From the NCBI GenBank assembly GCA_947650365.1, contig CANTAL010000146.1, positions 728,680 through 792,679 on the forward strand: DNA of 64,000 nucleotides, in the 5' to 3' direction. This document shows positions 1 to 9,978 of the stretch, piece after piece. The position numbers were made by a program, and so were the translations under genes. Source of the stretch: Chamaelirium japonicum. Lineage: Eukaryota > Streptophyta > Magnoliopsida > Liliales > Melanthiaceae. The notes below the pieces were generated by a model that saw only the letters and a program-made list of their open reading frames with translations, had not been told where the DNA came from and made no database searches. The first letter of the stretch is position 1; each line of letters begins with the position of its first letter.

Positions 1-745
1 TGGAGCGATACCCGAGCCACAAGATCGCCTAAGGCTGGTGCCCGCAGCTCGCCCGAGGCAGACCCTGACCGTGTGTGGCAAGCTCGCACCGGAAGGAGAT
101 TGCTCGTGGCTGATGCTCCCGGCCCGCCCAGCGTTTGTGAAATACTGGCAGTCAAAGCTCTCGGCGCAGACCACCCACGGCAGGTGCCCAAGCTCGCCCG
201 AAGCAGACCCTGACCGCGTGTGACAAGCTCACACCGGAAGGAGATCGCTCGTGGCTGACGCTCCCGGCCCGCCCAGCGTTTGTGAAATACTGGCAGTCAA
301 AGCTCTTGGCGCAGACCACCCACGGCAGGTGCCCGCAGCTCGCCCGAGGCAGACCCTGACCGCGCGTGATGAGCTCGCGCCGGAAGGAGATCGCTCGTGG
401 CTGACGCTCCCGGCCCGCCCAGCGTTTGTGAAATACTGGCAGTCAAAGCTCTCGGCGTAGACCGCCTACGGCAGGTGCCCGCAGCTCGCCCGAGGCAGAC
501 CCTGATCGCTTGTGATGAGCTCGCGCCGGAAGGAGATCGCTCGTGGCTGACGCTCGCGGCCCGCCCAGCATTTGTGAAATACTGGGAGTCAAAACTCTCG
601 ACAAAGATCGCCCACGGCTGGCGCCCAAGCTCGCACTGGAAGGAGATTGCTCGTGGCTGATGCTCCGGCCCGCCCAGCAGTTGCGAAATACTGACAGTCA
701 AAGTTCTCGGCGCAGACCACCCGCGGTTGGTGCCCGTAGCCTACC
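1..745 (+). repeat. Tandem array of about 146-bp GC-rich repeats
   Basis: The phrase GCGTTTGTGAAATACTGGCA recurs with small changes at 131, 276, 422, 568 and 677, giving spacings of 145, 146, 146 and 109 bp. Each unit also carries GGCAGGTGCCC, a GCTCGCCCGAGGCAGACCCTGA segment and CCGGAAGGAGAT. The last unit is shortened by about 37 bp, and the array decays near 735-745. Open frames cross the array in several registers on both strands because stops are rare in the GC-rich unit; none looks like a conserved protein. The array probably belongs to the U3 part of the retrotransposon LTR, which is inference from its position upstream of the TATA box. Confidence 0.8.
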
Positions 746-918
746 GGGTGGAGGTCGCAAATGACTAGAACTCCCAATTCGACCGTCGTGTGCAATAAGA
801 CTCCTGAGCAAGCGCCAAAGTCTCCTTGGTCGCTCCCTCAGGAGGGGGTAATGTTGGGGGTAGCTGAAATCTGCTTTGGAGTTCGCCCCCCCTCTCCGCG
901 CTCACCAAATCACCTTGA
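746..918. other. Non-coding retroelement sequence between the two repeat arrays
   Basis: About 170 bp of non-repetitive sequence without a convincing gene or motif. It includes a purine-rich run near 840-853 and a pyrimidine-rich run near 886-897. It is probably LTR or flanking retroelement sequence. Confidence 0.4.
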
Positions 919-1328
919 CAGGGAGCGAGATCCACATTGGGCTGTAGGGGCCTTGGACTAAAAGCTCGCTCAGGAGCTCGCCCAAGCTCGCACAGGAGTT
1001 CGCTAGAAATGGCAGCGGGAGTTAGACCGTCATGCATGCAAAGATACCGGTACCACAAACGCCCCTAGCTCACGCAGGGGCTCGCCCAAGCTCGCGCAGG
1101 AGCTCGCCCAAGCTCGCGCAGGAGCTCGCCCAGGGAGCGAGCTCCGCATTGGGCCGAAGGGGCCTAGGCAAAGAGCTCGCTCAGGAGCTCGCCCAAGTTC
1201 GCTCAGGAGCTCGATCAAGCTCGCTCAGGAGCTCGCCCAAGTTCGCTCAGGAGCTCGATCAAACTCGCTCAGGAGCTCGCCCAAACTCGCTCAGGAGCTC
1301 GCCTAAGCTCGCTCAGGAGCTTGCCAGT
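919..1328 (+). repeat. Duplicated segment with a 22-bp minisatellite
   Basis: A segment beginning GGGAGCGAG(A/C)TCC at about 919 recurs at about 1133, each followed by a GCTCGCTCAGGAGCTCGCCC tract, so roughly 214 bp was duplicated. The best-preserved array lies at about 1180-1325: units of 22 bp built on GCTCGCCCAAGCTCGCTCAG, alternating between GCTCGCCCAAG and GCTCGATCAA forms, which suggests a 44-bp two-unit register. Shorter runs lie at 962-1000 and 1078-1135. The frame open over 1032-1475 simply translates these repeats and is not counted as a gene. Confidence 0.8.
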
Positions 1329-1858
1329 TTATCGAAGAGGTCGCTCCCGCGAGGTCCGACTCTTGATAGATGTGGAAGAGAGGGCGGAGCAATGGAGGGC
1401 GAGCTCGCCTTGGCTCCCCACCGGAGGTCGCCCACAGTGCACGAAGACCTCCCAGACTTGAATATTCCAGAATAGCCAGCTGGCAGCAACAAGAAAGATG
1501 CTCTCCCCCACTCAAACCGCCTGGCAGGCTCGACGATAAAGAATGTCAGGGCGTGAGTACCAAGGACTGTCAGAGACCCACGCGAGCCGGATCATGGGGG
1601 TCTAGAAGGCTCTGGAAGAATCTCCACGTGTCGGGCCACGGTAGGCCGCCGATTGCTATAAATACTCACCCCCAGGCTCCATAGTACAGGTTGGAAAACC
1701 TTTTCCCTACCACTTTCATCCACAAAAGCTCGCCGTTGTGCACCTGAGACTGACTTGAGCGTCGGAGGGTCTGTGCTCCTACGGGAGCCAGCCGTTCTCA
1801 CGCTTTTTCTTCGTCTTGCAGGTAGCCCGCACGGACCAGCGAAAACATCCCCCGAACA
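1329..1858 (+). other. Promoter-proximal LTR segment (U3 end, R and U5)
   Basis: This single-copy segment follows the 22-bp array and runs to a CA dinucleotide at 1857-1858, two bases before the primer binding site, which fits the usual TG...CA LTR terminus. It holds the G-box and TATA box and then about 190 bp of presumed R/U5. The U5 part has GACTGACTTGAGCGTCGGAG (1747-1766) and a pyrimidine tract ending TTGCAGGTAG (about 1801-1824), both recurrent in LTRs of Tat-type elements. The U3/R/U5 borders are inferred from the TATA box and not directly visible. Confidence 0.7.
1625..1664 (+). promoter_or_regulatory. LTR promoter: G-box and TATA box
   Basis: CACGTG, in the context CCACGTGTC, lies at 1625-1630 and matches a plant G-box. 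CTATAAATA at 1656-1664 is a strong TATA box. Transcription would be expected to start about 25-35 bp downstream, near 1690, and run rightward through U5 and the primer binding site. Start position and activity are inference. Confidence 0.7.
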
Positions 1859-1860
1859 TT

Positions 1861-1877
1861 TGGCGCCGTCTGTGGGA
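1861..1877 (+). other. Retrotransposon primer binding site
   Basis: TGGCGCCGTCTGTGGGA begins two bases after the inferred LTR end. The leading TGG is the expected complement of a tRNA CCA end, and this sequence is typical of plant Tat-type Ty3/gypsy elements. I do not assign the tRNA species from memory. Confidence 0.8.
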
Positions 1878-1899
1878 TCTTCGACTGGTTCCTGCGAGA

Positions 1900-2028
1900 A
1901 TGCTCCCGACCACGCGGTTGAACGCCGTCGGCTCTCGTAACCCCAAAGATGGCTCTGGCGACAAGGGGACGCAGGCGACCAAGGACCCGTGCGAATTCAT
2001 TCTAATTCATTCATACAATCCATTCTAA
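1900..2028 (+). pseudogene. Start of a probable gag gene, cut off by the satellite junction
   Basis: An ATG lies 23 bp after the primer binding site, where Tat-type gag or leader frames can begin. It opens with MLPTTRLNAVGSRNPKDGSG and continues through a Lys/Asp/Thr-rich stretch to about codon 30. From 1990 onward the frame reads satellite DNA (CEFILIHSYNPF) and stops at 2026-2028. No capsid or zinc-knuckle region is present, so the remnant is non-functional. The gag identity rests on position; the piece is too short to recognise by sequence. The same frame is open upstream to an ATG at 1816, but that lies within U5 and is less likely. Confidence 0.4.
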
Positions 2029-4374
2029 TTCTTTCACACGATCTACTCTAATTCATTCGTAGGATCCATTCTAATTCATTCGTACAATCTATTCTATTTC
2101 ATTCGTACGATCCATTCTTACTCATTCGTATGATCCATTCTAATTCATTCGGACGAATGTATCCATTCTAATTTATTCGTACGATCCATTCTAGTTCATT
2201 CGTACGATCCATTCTAATTCATTCGTACGATCCATTCTAATTCATTCGTATGATCCATTCTAATTAATTCGTATGATCCATTCTAATTCATTCGTATGAT
2301 CCATTCTAATTCATTCATACAATCCATTCTAATTCATTCGCACGAATGTATCCATTCTAATTAATTCGTACGATCCATTCTAATTCATTCGTATGATCCA
2401 TTCTAATTCATTCGTACGATCCATTCTAATTCATTCGCACGATCTGTTCTTATTCATTCGCACAATCCATTCTAAACCATTCATACGATCCATTCTAATT
2501 TATTCGTACGATCCATTCTAATTCATTCGTAAGATCCATTCTAATTCATTCGTCCGATCCATTCTAATTCATTCGTACGATCCATTCTGATTCATTCGCA
2601 CGAATGTATCCATTCTAGTTCATTCGTACGATCCATTCTAATTCATTCGTACGATCCATTCTAATTCATTCGCACGATCCATTCTAATTCATTCGTACGA
2701 TCCATTCTAATTCATTCGCACGAATGTATCCATTCTAATTCATTCGTACATATGATCCATTCTAATTCATTCGTACGATCCATTCTAATTCATTCGCACG
2801 ATCTGTTCTTATTCATTCGCACAATCCATTCTAATTCATTCGTACGAATATATCCATTTTAATTCATTCGTACGATCCATTCTAATTCATATGCACAAAG
2901 GTATCCATTCTAATTCATTCGTACGATCCATTCTAATTCAGGATCGTACAAATGAATTAGAATGGATACATTCGTGCGAATGAATTAGAATGGATCATAC
3001 GAATGAGTAATAATGGATCGTACGAATGAAATAGAATAGATTGTACGAATGAATTAGAATGGATCCTACGAATGAATTAGAATGGATCGTGTGAAAGAAT
3101 TAGAATGGATTGTATGAATGAATTAGAATGGATCGTACGAATGAATTAGAATTGATCGTACGAATGAATTAGAATGGATACATTCGTGCGAATGAATTTG
3201 AATTGATCGTACGAATGAATTAGAATGGATCGTGCGAATGAATTAGAATGGATCGTACGAATGAATTAGAATGGATCGTACGAATGAACTAGAATGGATA
3301 CATTCATGCGAATGAATTAGAATGGATCGTACGAATGAATTAGAATGGATCGTACGAATGAATTAGAATGGATCTTACGAATGAATTAGAATGGATCGTA
3401 CGAATGAATTAGAATGGATCGTACGAATGAATTAGAATGGATACATTCGTGCGAATGAATTAGAATGGATCGGACGAATGAATTAAAATGGATCGTACGA
3501 ATAAATTAGAATGGATCGTACGAATAAATTAGAATGGATACATTCGTCCGAATGAATTAGAATAGATCATACGAATGAGTAAGAATGGATCGTAAGAATG
3601 GATCGTAAGAATGAAATAGAATGGATCGTACGAATGAATCGTGCAAATGAATTAGAATGGATCGTATGAATGTATTAGAATGGATCGTATGAGTGAATTA
3701 GAATGGATCGTACGAATGAATTAGAATGGATTATATGAATGAATTAGAATGGATCGTACGAATGAATTAGAACGGATCATACGAATTAATTAGAATGGAT
3801 CATACAAATGAATGAGAATGGAACGTACGAATGAATTAGAATGGATCGTGTGAAAGAATTAGAATGGATTGTATGAATGAATTAGAATGAATTCGTTCGA
3901 TCAATTCTAATTCATTAGCACGATCCATTCTAATTCATTCGTACGATCCATTCTAATTCATTCGCACGATCCATTCTAATTCATTCGTACGATCCATTCT
4001 AATTCTTTCACACGATCCATTCTAATTCATTCGTACGATCCATTCTAATTCATTCGTACGATCTATTATAATTCATTCGCGCAATCTATTCTAATTCATT
4101 CGTACGATCCATTCTAATTCATTCGTACGATCCATTCTAATTCATTCATACAATCCATTCTAATTTATTCGCACGAATGTATCCATTCTAATTCATCCGT
4201 ACGATCCATTCTAATTCATTCGCACAATCTATTCTATTTCATTCATACGATCCATTCTAATTCATTCGCACGAATGTATCCATTCTAATTCATTCATACG
4301 ATCCATTCTACTTCATTCGTACTATCCGTTCTAATTCACTCATACGATCCATTCTAATTCATTCGTACGATCCT
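1989..4374. repeat. Satellite, three blocks: forward, reverse, forward
   Basis: The 23-bp unit (starts GATCCATTC, ends TTCATTCGTAC) and the 28-bp variant (GAATGTATCC in place of GATCC) begin directly at the retroelement junction. Blocks are forward 1989-2940, reverse 2941-3890 and forward 3891-4374. The flip at 2940 reads TTCTAATTCAGGATCGTAC, and the flip at 3890 is centred on GAATTC. A rarer unit with ATATGCACAAAGG lies at about 2889. The first 170 bp closely match 13,065-13,235, so the junction sits at the edge of a higher-order unit. No gene is seen. Confidence 0.95.
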
Positions 4375-7300
4375 GAATTAGAATGGATCGTACGAATGAA
4401 TTAGAATGGATACCTTTGTGCATATGAATTAGAATGGATCATACGAATGAATTAGAATGGATCGTACGAATGAATTAGAATGGATCGTACGAATGAATTA
4501 GAATGGATCATACGAATGAATTAGAATGGATCATACGAATGAGTAAGAATGGATCGTACGAATGAAATAGAATGGATTGTACGAATGAATTAGAATGGAT
4601 ACATTCGTGCGAATGAATTAGAATGGATCGTACGAATGAATTAGAATGGATCGTGCGAATGAATTAGAATGGATTGTATGAATGAATTACAATGGATCGT
4701 ACGAATGAATTAGAATGGATCGTACGAATGAATTAGAATGGATCGTACGAATGAAATAGAATGGATTGTACGAATGAATTAGAATGGATCGTGTGAATGA
4801 ATTTGAATGGATTGTACGAATGAATTAGAAAGGATCGTGCTAATGAATTTGAATTGATCGTACGAAGGAAATAGAATGGATTGTACGAATGATTTAGAAT
4901 GGATCGTACGAATGAATTAGAATGGATCGTACGAATGATATAGAATGGATACATTCGTGCGAATGAATTAGAATGGATCATACGATTGAGTAAGAATGGA
5001 TCGTACGAATGAAATAGAATGGATTGTACGAATGAATTAGTATGGATTCGTACGAATGAATTAGAATGGATACATTCGTGCGAATGAATTAGAATGGATC
5101 GTACCAATGATTAAGAATGGATCGTACGAATGAAATAGAATGGATTGTGCGAATGAATTAGAATGGATCGTACGAATGAATTAGAATGGATCGTGTGAAT
5201 GAATTAGAATGGATCGTACGAATGGATTAGAATGGATCGTGTGAAAGAATTAGAATGGATTGTATGAATGAATTAGAATAGATCGTATGAATGAATTAGA
5301 ATGGATCGTACGATTGAATTAGAATGGATCGTACGAATGAATTAGAATGGATACATTCGTGCGAATGAATTAGAATGGATCGTACGAATGAATTAGAATG
5401 GATCGTACGAATGAATTAGAATGGATCTTACGAATGAATTAGAATGGATCGTACGAATGAATTAGAATGGATCGTACGAATGAACTAGAATGGATGCATT
5501 CGTGCGAATGAATTAGAATGGATCGTACGAATGAATTAGAATGGATCGTACGAATGAATTAGAATGGATCTTACGAATGAATTAGAAAGGATCGTAAGAA
5601 TGAATTAGAATGGATCGTACGAATGAATTAGAATGGATACATTCGTGATCGTACGAATGAATTAGAATGGATCGTACGAATAAATTAGAATGGATCGTGG
5701 GAATGAATTAGAATGGATCGTACGAATGAATGAGAATGGATCCACCGAATGAGTTAGAATGGATCATACGAATGAATTAGACTGGATTGTACGAATGAAT
5801 TAGAATGGATTGTGCGAATGAATTAGAATAGATCGTACGAATGAATTAGAATGGATCGTACGAATGAATTAGAATGGATCAAATGAATGAATTAGAATGG
5901 TTACATTCATGCGAATGAATTAGAATGGATCGTACGAATGGATTAGAATGGATCGTACGAATGGATTAGAATGGATACATTCGTGCGAATGAATTAGAAT
6001 GGATCATATGAATAAATTAGAATAGATTGTGCGAATGAATTAGAATGGATCATACGAATGAATTAGAATGGATACATTCGTGCGAATAAATTAGAATGGA
6101 TTGTATGAATGAATTAGAATGGATCGTACGAATGAATTAGAATGGATCGTACGAATGAATTATAATAGATTGCACGAATGAATTAGAATGGATCGTACGA
6201 ATGAATTAGAATGGATCGTACGAAGGAATTAGAATGGATCGTACGAATGAATTAGAATGGATCGTACGAATGGATTAGAATGGATCATACGAATGTATTA
6301 GAATGGATACATTCGTGCGAATGAATAAGAATGGATCGTATGAATGAATTAGAATAGATTGTGCGAATGAATTAGAATGGATCGTACGAATGAATTAGAA
6401 TGGATACATTCGTGCGAATATATTAGAATGGATTGTATGAATGAATTAGAATGGATCGTACGAATGAATTAGAATGGATCGTATGAATGAATTAGAATAG
6501 ATCGTACGAAGGAATTAGAATGGATCGTACGAATGAAATAGAATGGATCGTACGAATGAGTTAGAATGGATCGTACGAATGAATTAGAATGGAACGTACG
6601 ATTGAATTAGAATGGATCATACGAATGAGTAAGAATGGATCGTATGAATGAATTAGATTGGATCGTACGATCCATTCTAATTCATTAGCATGGATCGTGC
6701 TAATGAATTAGAATGGAATATAGGAATAAATTAGAATGGATCGTAGAATGGATCGTACGAATGAATTAGAATAGATCATAGGAATGAATTAGAATGGATC
6801 GTGCAAATGAATTAGAATTGATACATTCGTGCGAATGAATTAGAATGGATCGTGCGAATGAATTAGAATGGATCGTACGAATGAATTAGAATGGATATAT
6901 TTGAATGAATAAATTAGAATGGATCATACGAATGAATTAGAATGGATCGTACGAATGAATTAGAATGGATAGTGCGAATGAATTAGAATCGATCGTACGA
7001 ATGAATTAGAATGGATCGTACGAATGATTTAGAATGGATCATACGAATGAGTAAGAATGGATCGTACGAATGAATTAGAATGGATCGTACGAATGAATTA
7101 GAATGGATCGTACGAATAAATTAGAATTGATACATTCATCTGAATGAATTAGAATGGATCATACGAATGAGTAAGAATGGATCGTACGAATGAAATAGAG
7201 TAGATTGTACGAATGAATTAGAATGGATCCTACGAATGAATTAGAATGGATCGTGTGAACGAATTAGAATGGATTGTATGAATGAATTAGAATGGATCGT

Positions 7301-7892
7301 ACGAATGAATTATAATGGATCGTACGAATGAATTAGAATGGATATATTCGTGCAAATGAATTAGAATGGATCGTATGAGTGTATTAGAATGGATCGTATG
7401 AGTGAATTAGAATGGATCGTACGAATGAATTAGAATGGATTGTATGAATGAATTAGAATGGATCGTACGAATGAATTAGAATGGATCGTATGAATGAATG
7501 GATCATACGAATGAATTAGAATGGATCGTACGAAAGAATTAGAATGGATAGTGCGAATGAATTAGAATCGATCGTACGAATGAATTAGAATGGATCGTAC
7601 GAATGAATTAGAATGGATTGTATGAATGAATTACAATGGATCGTACGAATGAATTAGAATGGATCGTACGAATGAATTAGAATGGATCAAATGAATGAAT
7701 TAGAATGGTTATATTCATGCGAATAAATTAGAATGGATCGTACGAATGGATTAGAATGGATCGTATGAGTGAATTAGAATGGATACGAAGGAATTAGAAT
7801 GGATCGTACGAAAGAATTAGAATGGATCATACGAATAAAATAGAATGGATCGTACGAATGAAATAGAATGGATCGTACGAAGGAATTAGAAT
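4375..7892 (-). repeat. Satellite, long reverse block with a one-unit forward island
   Basis: About 150 units run in the reverse orientation. At 6668-6690 a single forward unit is embedded within the palindrome GGATCGTACGATCC and its partner TTAGCATGG. Local irregularities include a fused junction at about 5640-5650 (ATTCGTGATCGTAC) and a divergent unit with GATCCACCGAATGAG at about 5738. The frame open on the minus strand at 4733-5107 only translates units (HSNSF-type periodicity), because units of 23 and 28 bp change frame each time. Confidence 0.95.
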
Positions 7893-9186
7893 GCATTCGT
7901 ATGATCCATTCTAATTCATTCGGACGATCCATTCAAATTCATTCATACGATCCATTCTAATTCATTCGCACGAATATATCCATTCTAATTCTTTCGTACG
8001 ATGCATTCTAATTCATTCGTTCGATCAATTCTAATTCATTAGCACGATCCATTCTAATTCATTCGTACGATCAATTCTAATTCATTCGTACGATCCATTC
8101 TAATTCATTCATAGGATCCATTCTAATTCATTCATACGATCTATTCTAATTCTTTCGCACGAATGTATCCATTCTAATTCATTCGCACGAATGTATCCAT
8201 TCTAATTCATTCGTACGAATCTATTCTAATTCATTCGTACAATCTATTCTATTTCATTCGTACGATCCATTCTAGTTCATTCGTACGATCCATTCTAATT
8301 CATTCGTACGATCCATTCTAATTCATTCGTATGATCCATTCTAATTAATTCGTATGATCCATTCTAATTCATTCGTACGATCCATTCTAATTCATTCATA
8401 CAATCCATTCTAATTCATTCGCACGAATGTATTCATTCTAATTAATTCGTACGATCCATTCTAATTAATTCGTACGATCCATTCTAATTCATTTGTATGA
8501 TCCATTCTTATTAATTAGCACGATCCAGTCTAATGGATTCGCACGATCCATTCTAATTCATTCATACGATCCATTCTAATTCATTCGTACGATCCATTCT
8601 AATTCATTCGCACAAATGTATCCATTCTAATTCATTCGTACGATCCATTCTAATTCATTCGTACGATCAGTTCTAATTCATTCACAAAATCTATTCTAAT
8701 TCATTCATACGATCCATTCTAATTCATTCGCACGATCCATTCTAATTCATTCGTAAGATCAATTCTAATTCATTCGTACGATCGATTCTAATTCATTCGC
8801 ACGATCCATTCTAATTCATTCATACGATCCATTCTAATTCATTCGTACGATCCATTCTAATTCATTCGCACGATCCATTCTAATTCATTCGTACGATCCA
8901 TTCTAATTCATTCGTACGATCCATTCTAATTCATTCGCATGAATGTATCCATTCTAATTCATTCGTACGATCCATTCTAATTCATTCGTATGATCTATTC
9001 TTATTCATTAGCACGATCCAGTCTAATTGATTCGCACGATCCATTCTAATTCATTCGCACGAATGTATCCATTCTAATTCATTCGTACGATCCATTCTAA
9101 TTCATTAATATGATCCATTCTAATTCATTCGTACGATCCATTCTAATTCATATGCACAAAGGTATCCATTGTAATTCATTCGCACG
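7893..9186 (+). repeat. Satellite, forward block
   Basis: Forward units run from the flip at AGAATGCATTCGTATG (about 7893) to the flip at CGCACGAAAGAATTAG (about 9186). The block carries two higher-order markers: CAGTTCTAATTCATTCACAA at 8668 and ATATGCACAAAGG near 9150. No gene is seen. Confidence 0.95.
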
Positions 9187-9978
9187 AAAGAATTAGAATG
9201 GATTGTATGAAAGAATTAGAATGGATCATGCGAATGAATTAGAATGGATCGTACGAAGGAATTAGAATTGATCGTACGAAGGAATTAGAATGGATCATAC
9301 GAATGAGTAAGAATGGATCGTACAAATGAATTAGAATGGATCGTACGAATAAATTAGAATGGATACATTCGTCCGAATGAATTAGAATGGATCATACGAA
9401 TGAGTAAGAATGGATCGTACGAATGAAATAGAATAGATTGTACGAATGAATTAGAATGGATCGTATGAATGAATTAGAATGGATCGTATGAGTAAATTAG
9501 AATGGATAGTACGAATGAAGTAGAATGGATCGTATGAACGAATTAGAATAGATTGTGCGAATGAATTAGAATGGATCGTACGAATGAATTAGAATGGATA
9601 CATTCGTGCGAATAAATTAGAATGGATCGTACAAATGAATTAGAATGGATCGTACGAATGAATTAGAATGGATCATACGAATGAGTAAGAATGGATCGTA
9701 CAAATGAAATAGAATGGATTGTACGAATGAATTAGAATGGATCCTACGAATGAATTAGAATAGATCGTGTGAAAGAATTAGAATGGATTGTATGAATGAA
9801 TTAGAATGAATTCGTACGATCCATTCGAATTCATTCGCACGATCCATTCTAATTCATTCGTACGATCCATTCTAATTCATTCGTAGGATCCATTCTAATT
9901 CATTCGTAAGATCCATTCTAATTCATTCGTACGATCCATTCTAATTCATTCGTACAATCCATTCTAATTCATTCGCAC
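9187..9978. repeat. Satellite, reverse then short forward block
   Basis: Reverse units occupy 9187-9810 and forward units 9811-9978. The reverse-to-forward flip is the recurrent GAATGAATTCGTACGATCC form. The forward-to-reverse flip at 9978 falls exactly in the dyad CATTCGCACGAATG. Confidence 0.95.

Larger units (their letters stand above)
1..1989 (+). mobile_element. Truncated Ty3/gypsy (Tat-type) LTR retrotransposon: LTR, PBS and start of gag
   Basis: This GC-rich stretch contrasts sharply with the AT-rich satellite that follows. It contains, in order, two tandem-repeat arrays, a promoter with G-box and TATA box, a U5-like segment with the sequence GACTGACTTGAGCGTCGGAG at 1747-1766, an LTR end in CA at about 1858, and TGGCGCCGTCTGTGGGA at 1861-1877. 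The last two elements together are typical of the Tat/Ogre/Retand side of plant Ty3/gypsy elements (family knowledge). The left LTR border is not identified and may lie outside the window; the repeat arrays could be U3 or flanking DNA. The element ends at about 1989, about 130 bp past the LTR, with no pol, polypurine tract or second LTR visible. It is a fragment and cannot move by itself. Confidence 0.75.

Noticed and set aside
38..701. Several open frames on both strands over the 146-bp repeats
   Set aside because: Stops are rare in the GC-rich repeat, and overlapping frames on both strands look equally good, so none is supported.
1032..1475. Plus-strand 147-codon frame rich in SSPKLAQEL repeats
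   Set aside because: It follows the 22-bp minisatellite; low-complexity translation of GC-rich repeats with no recognisable domain.
4733..5107. Minus-strand 124-codon frame with repeated HSNSF / RSILIHS motifs
   Set aside because: It translates satellite units. The 23- and 28-bp units shift frame each time and give a periodic peptide by chance; there is no gene context.
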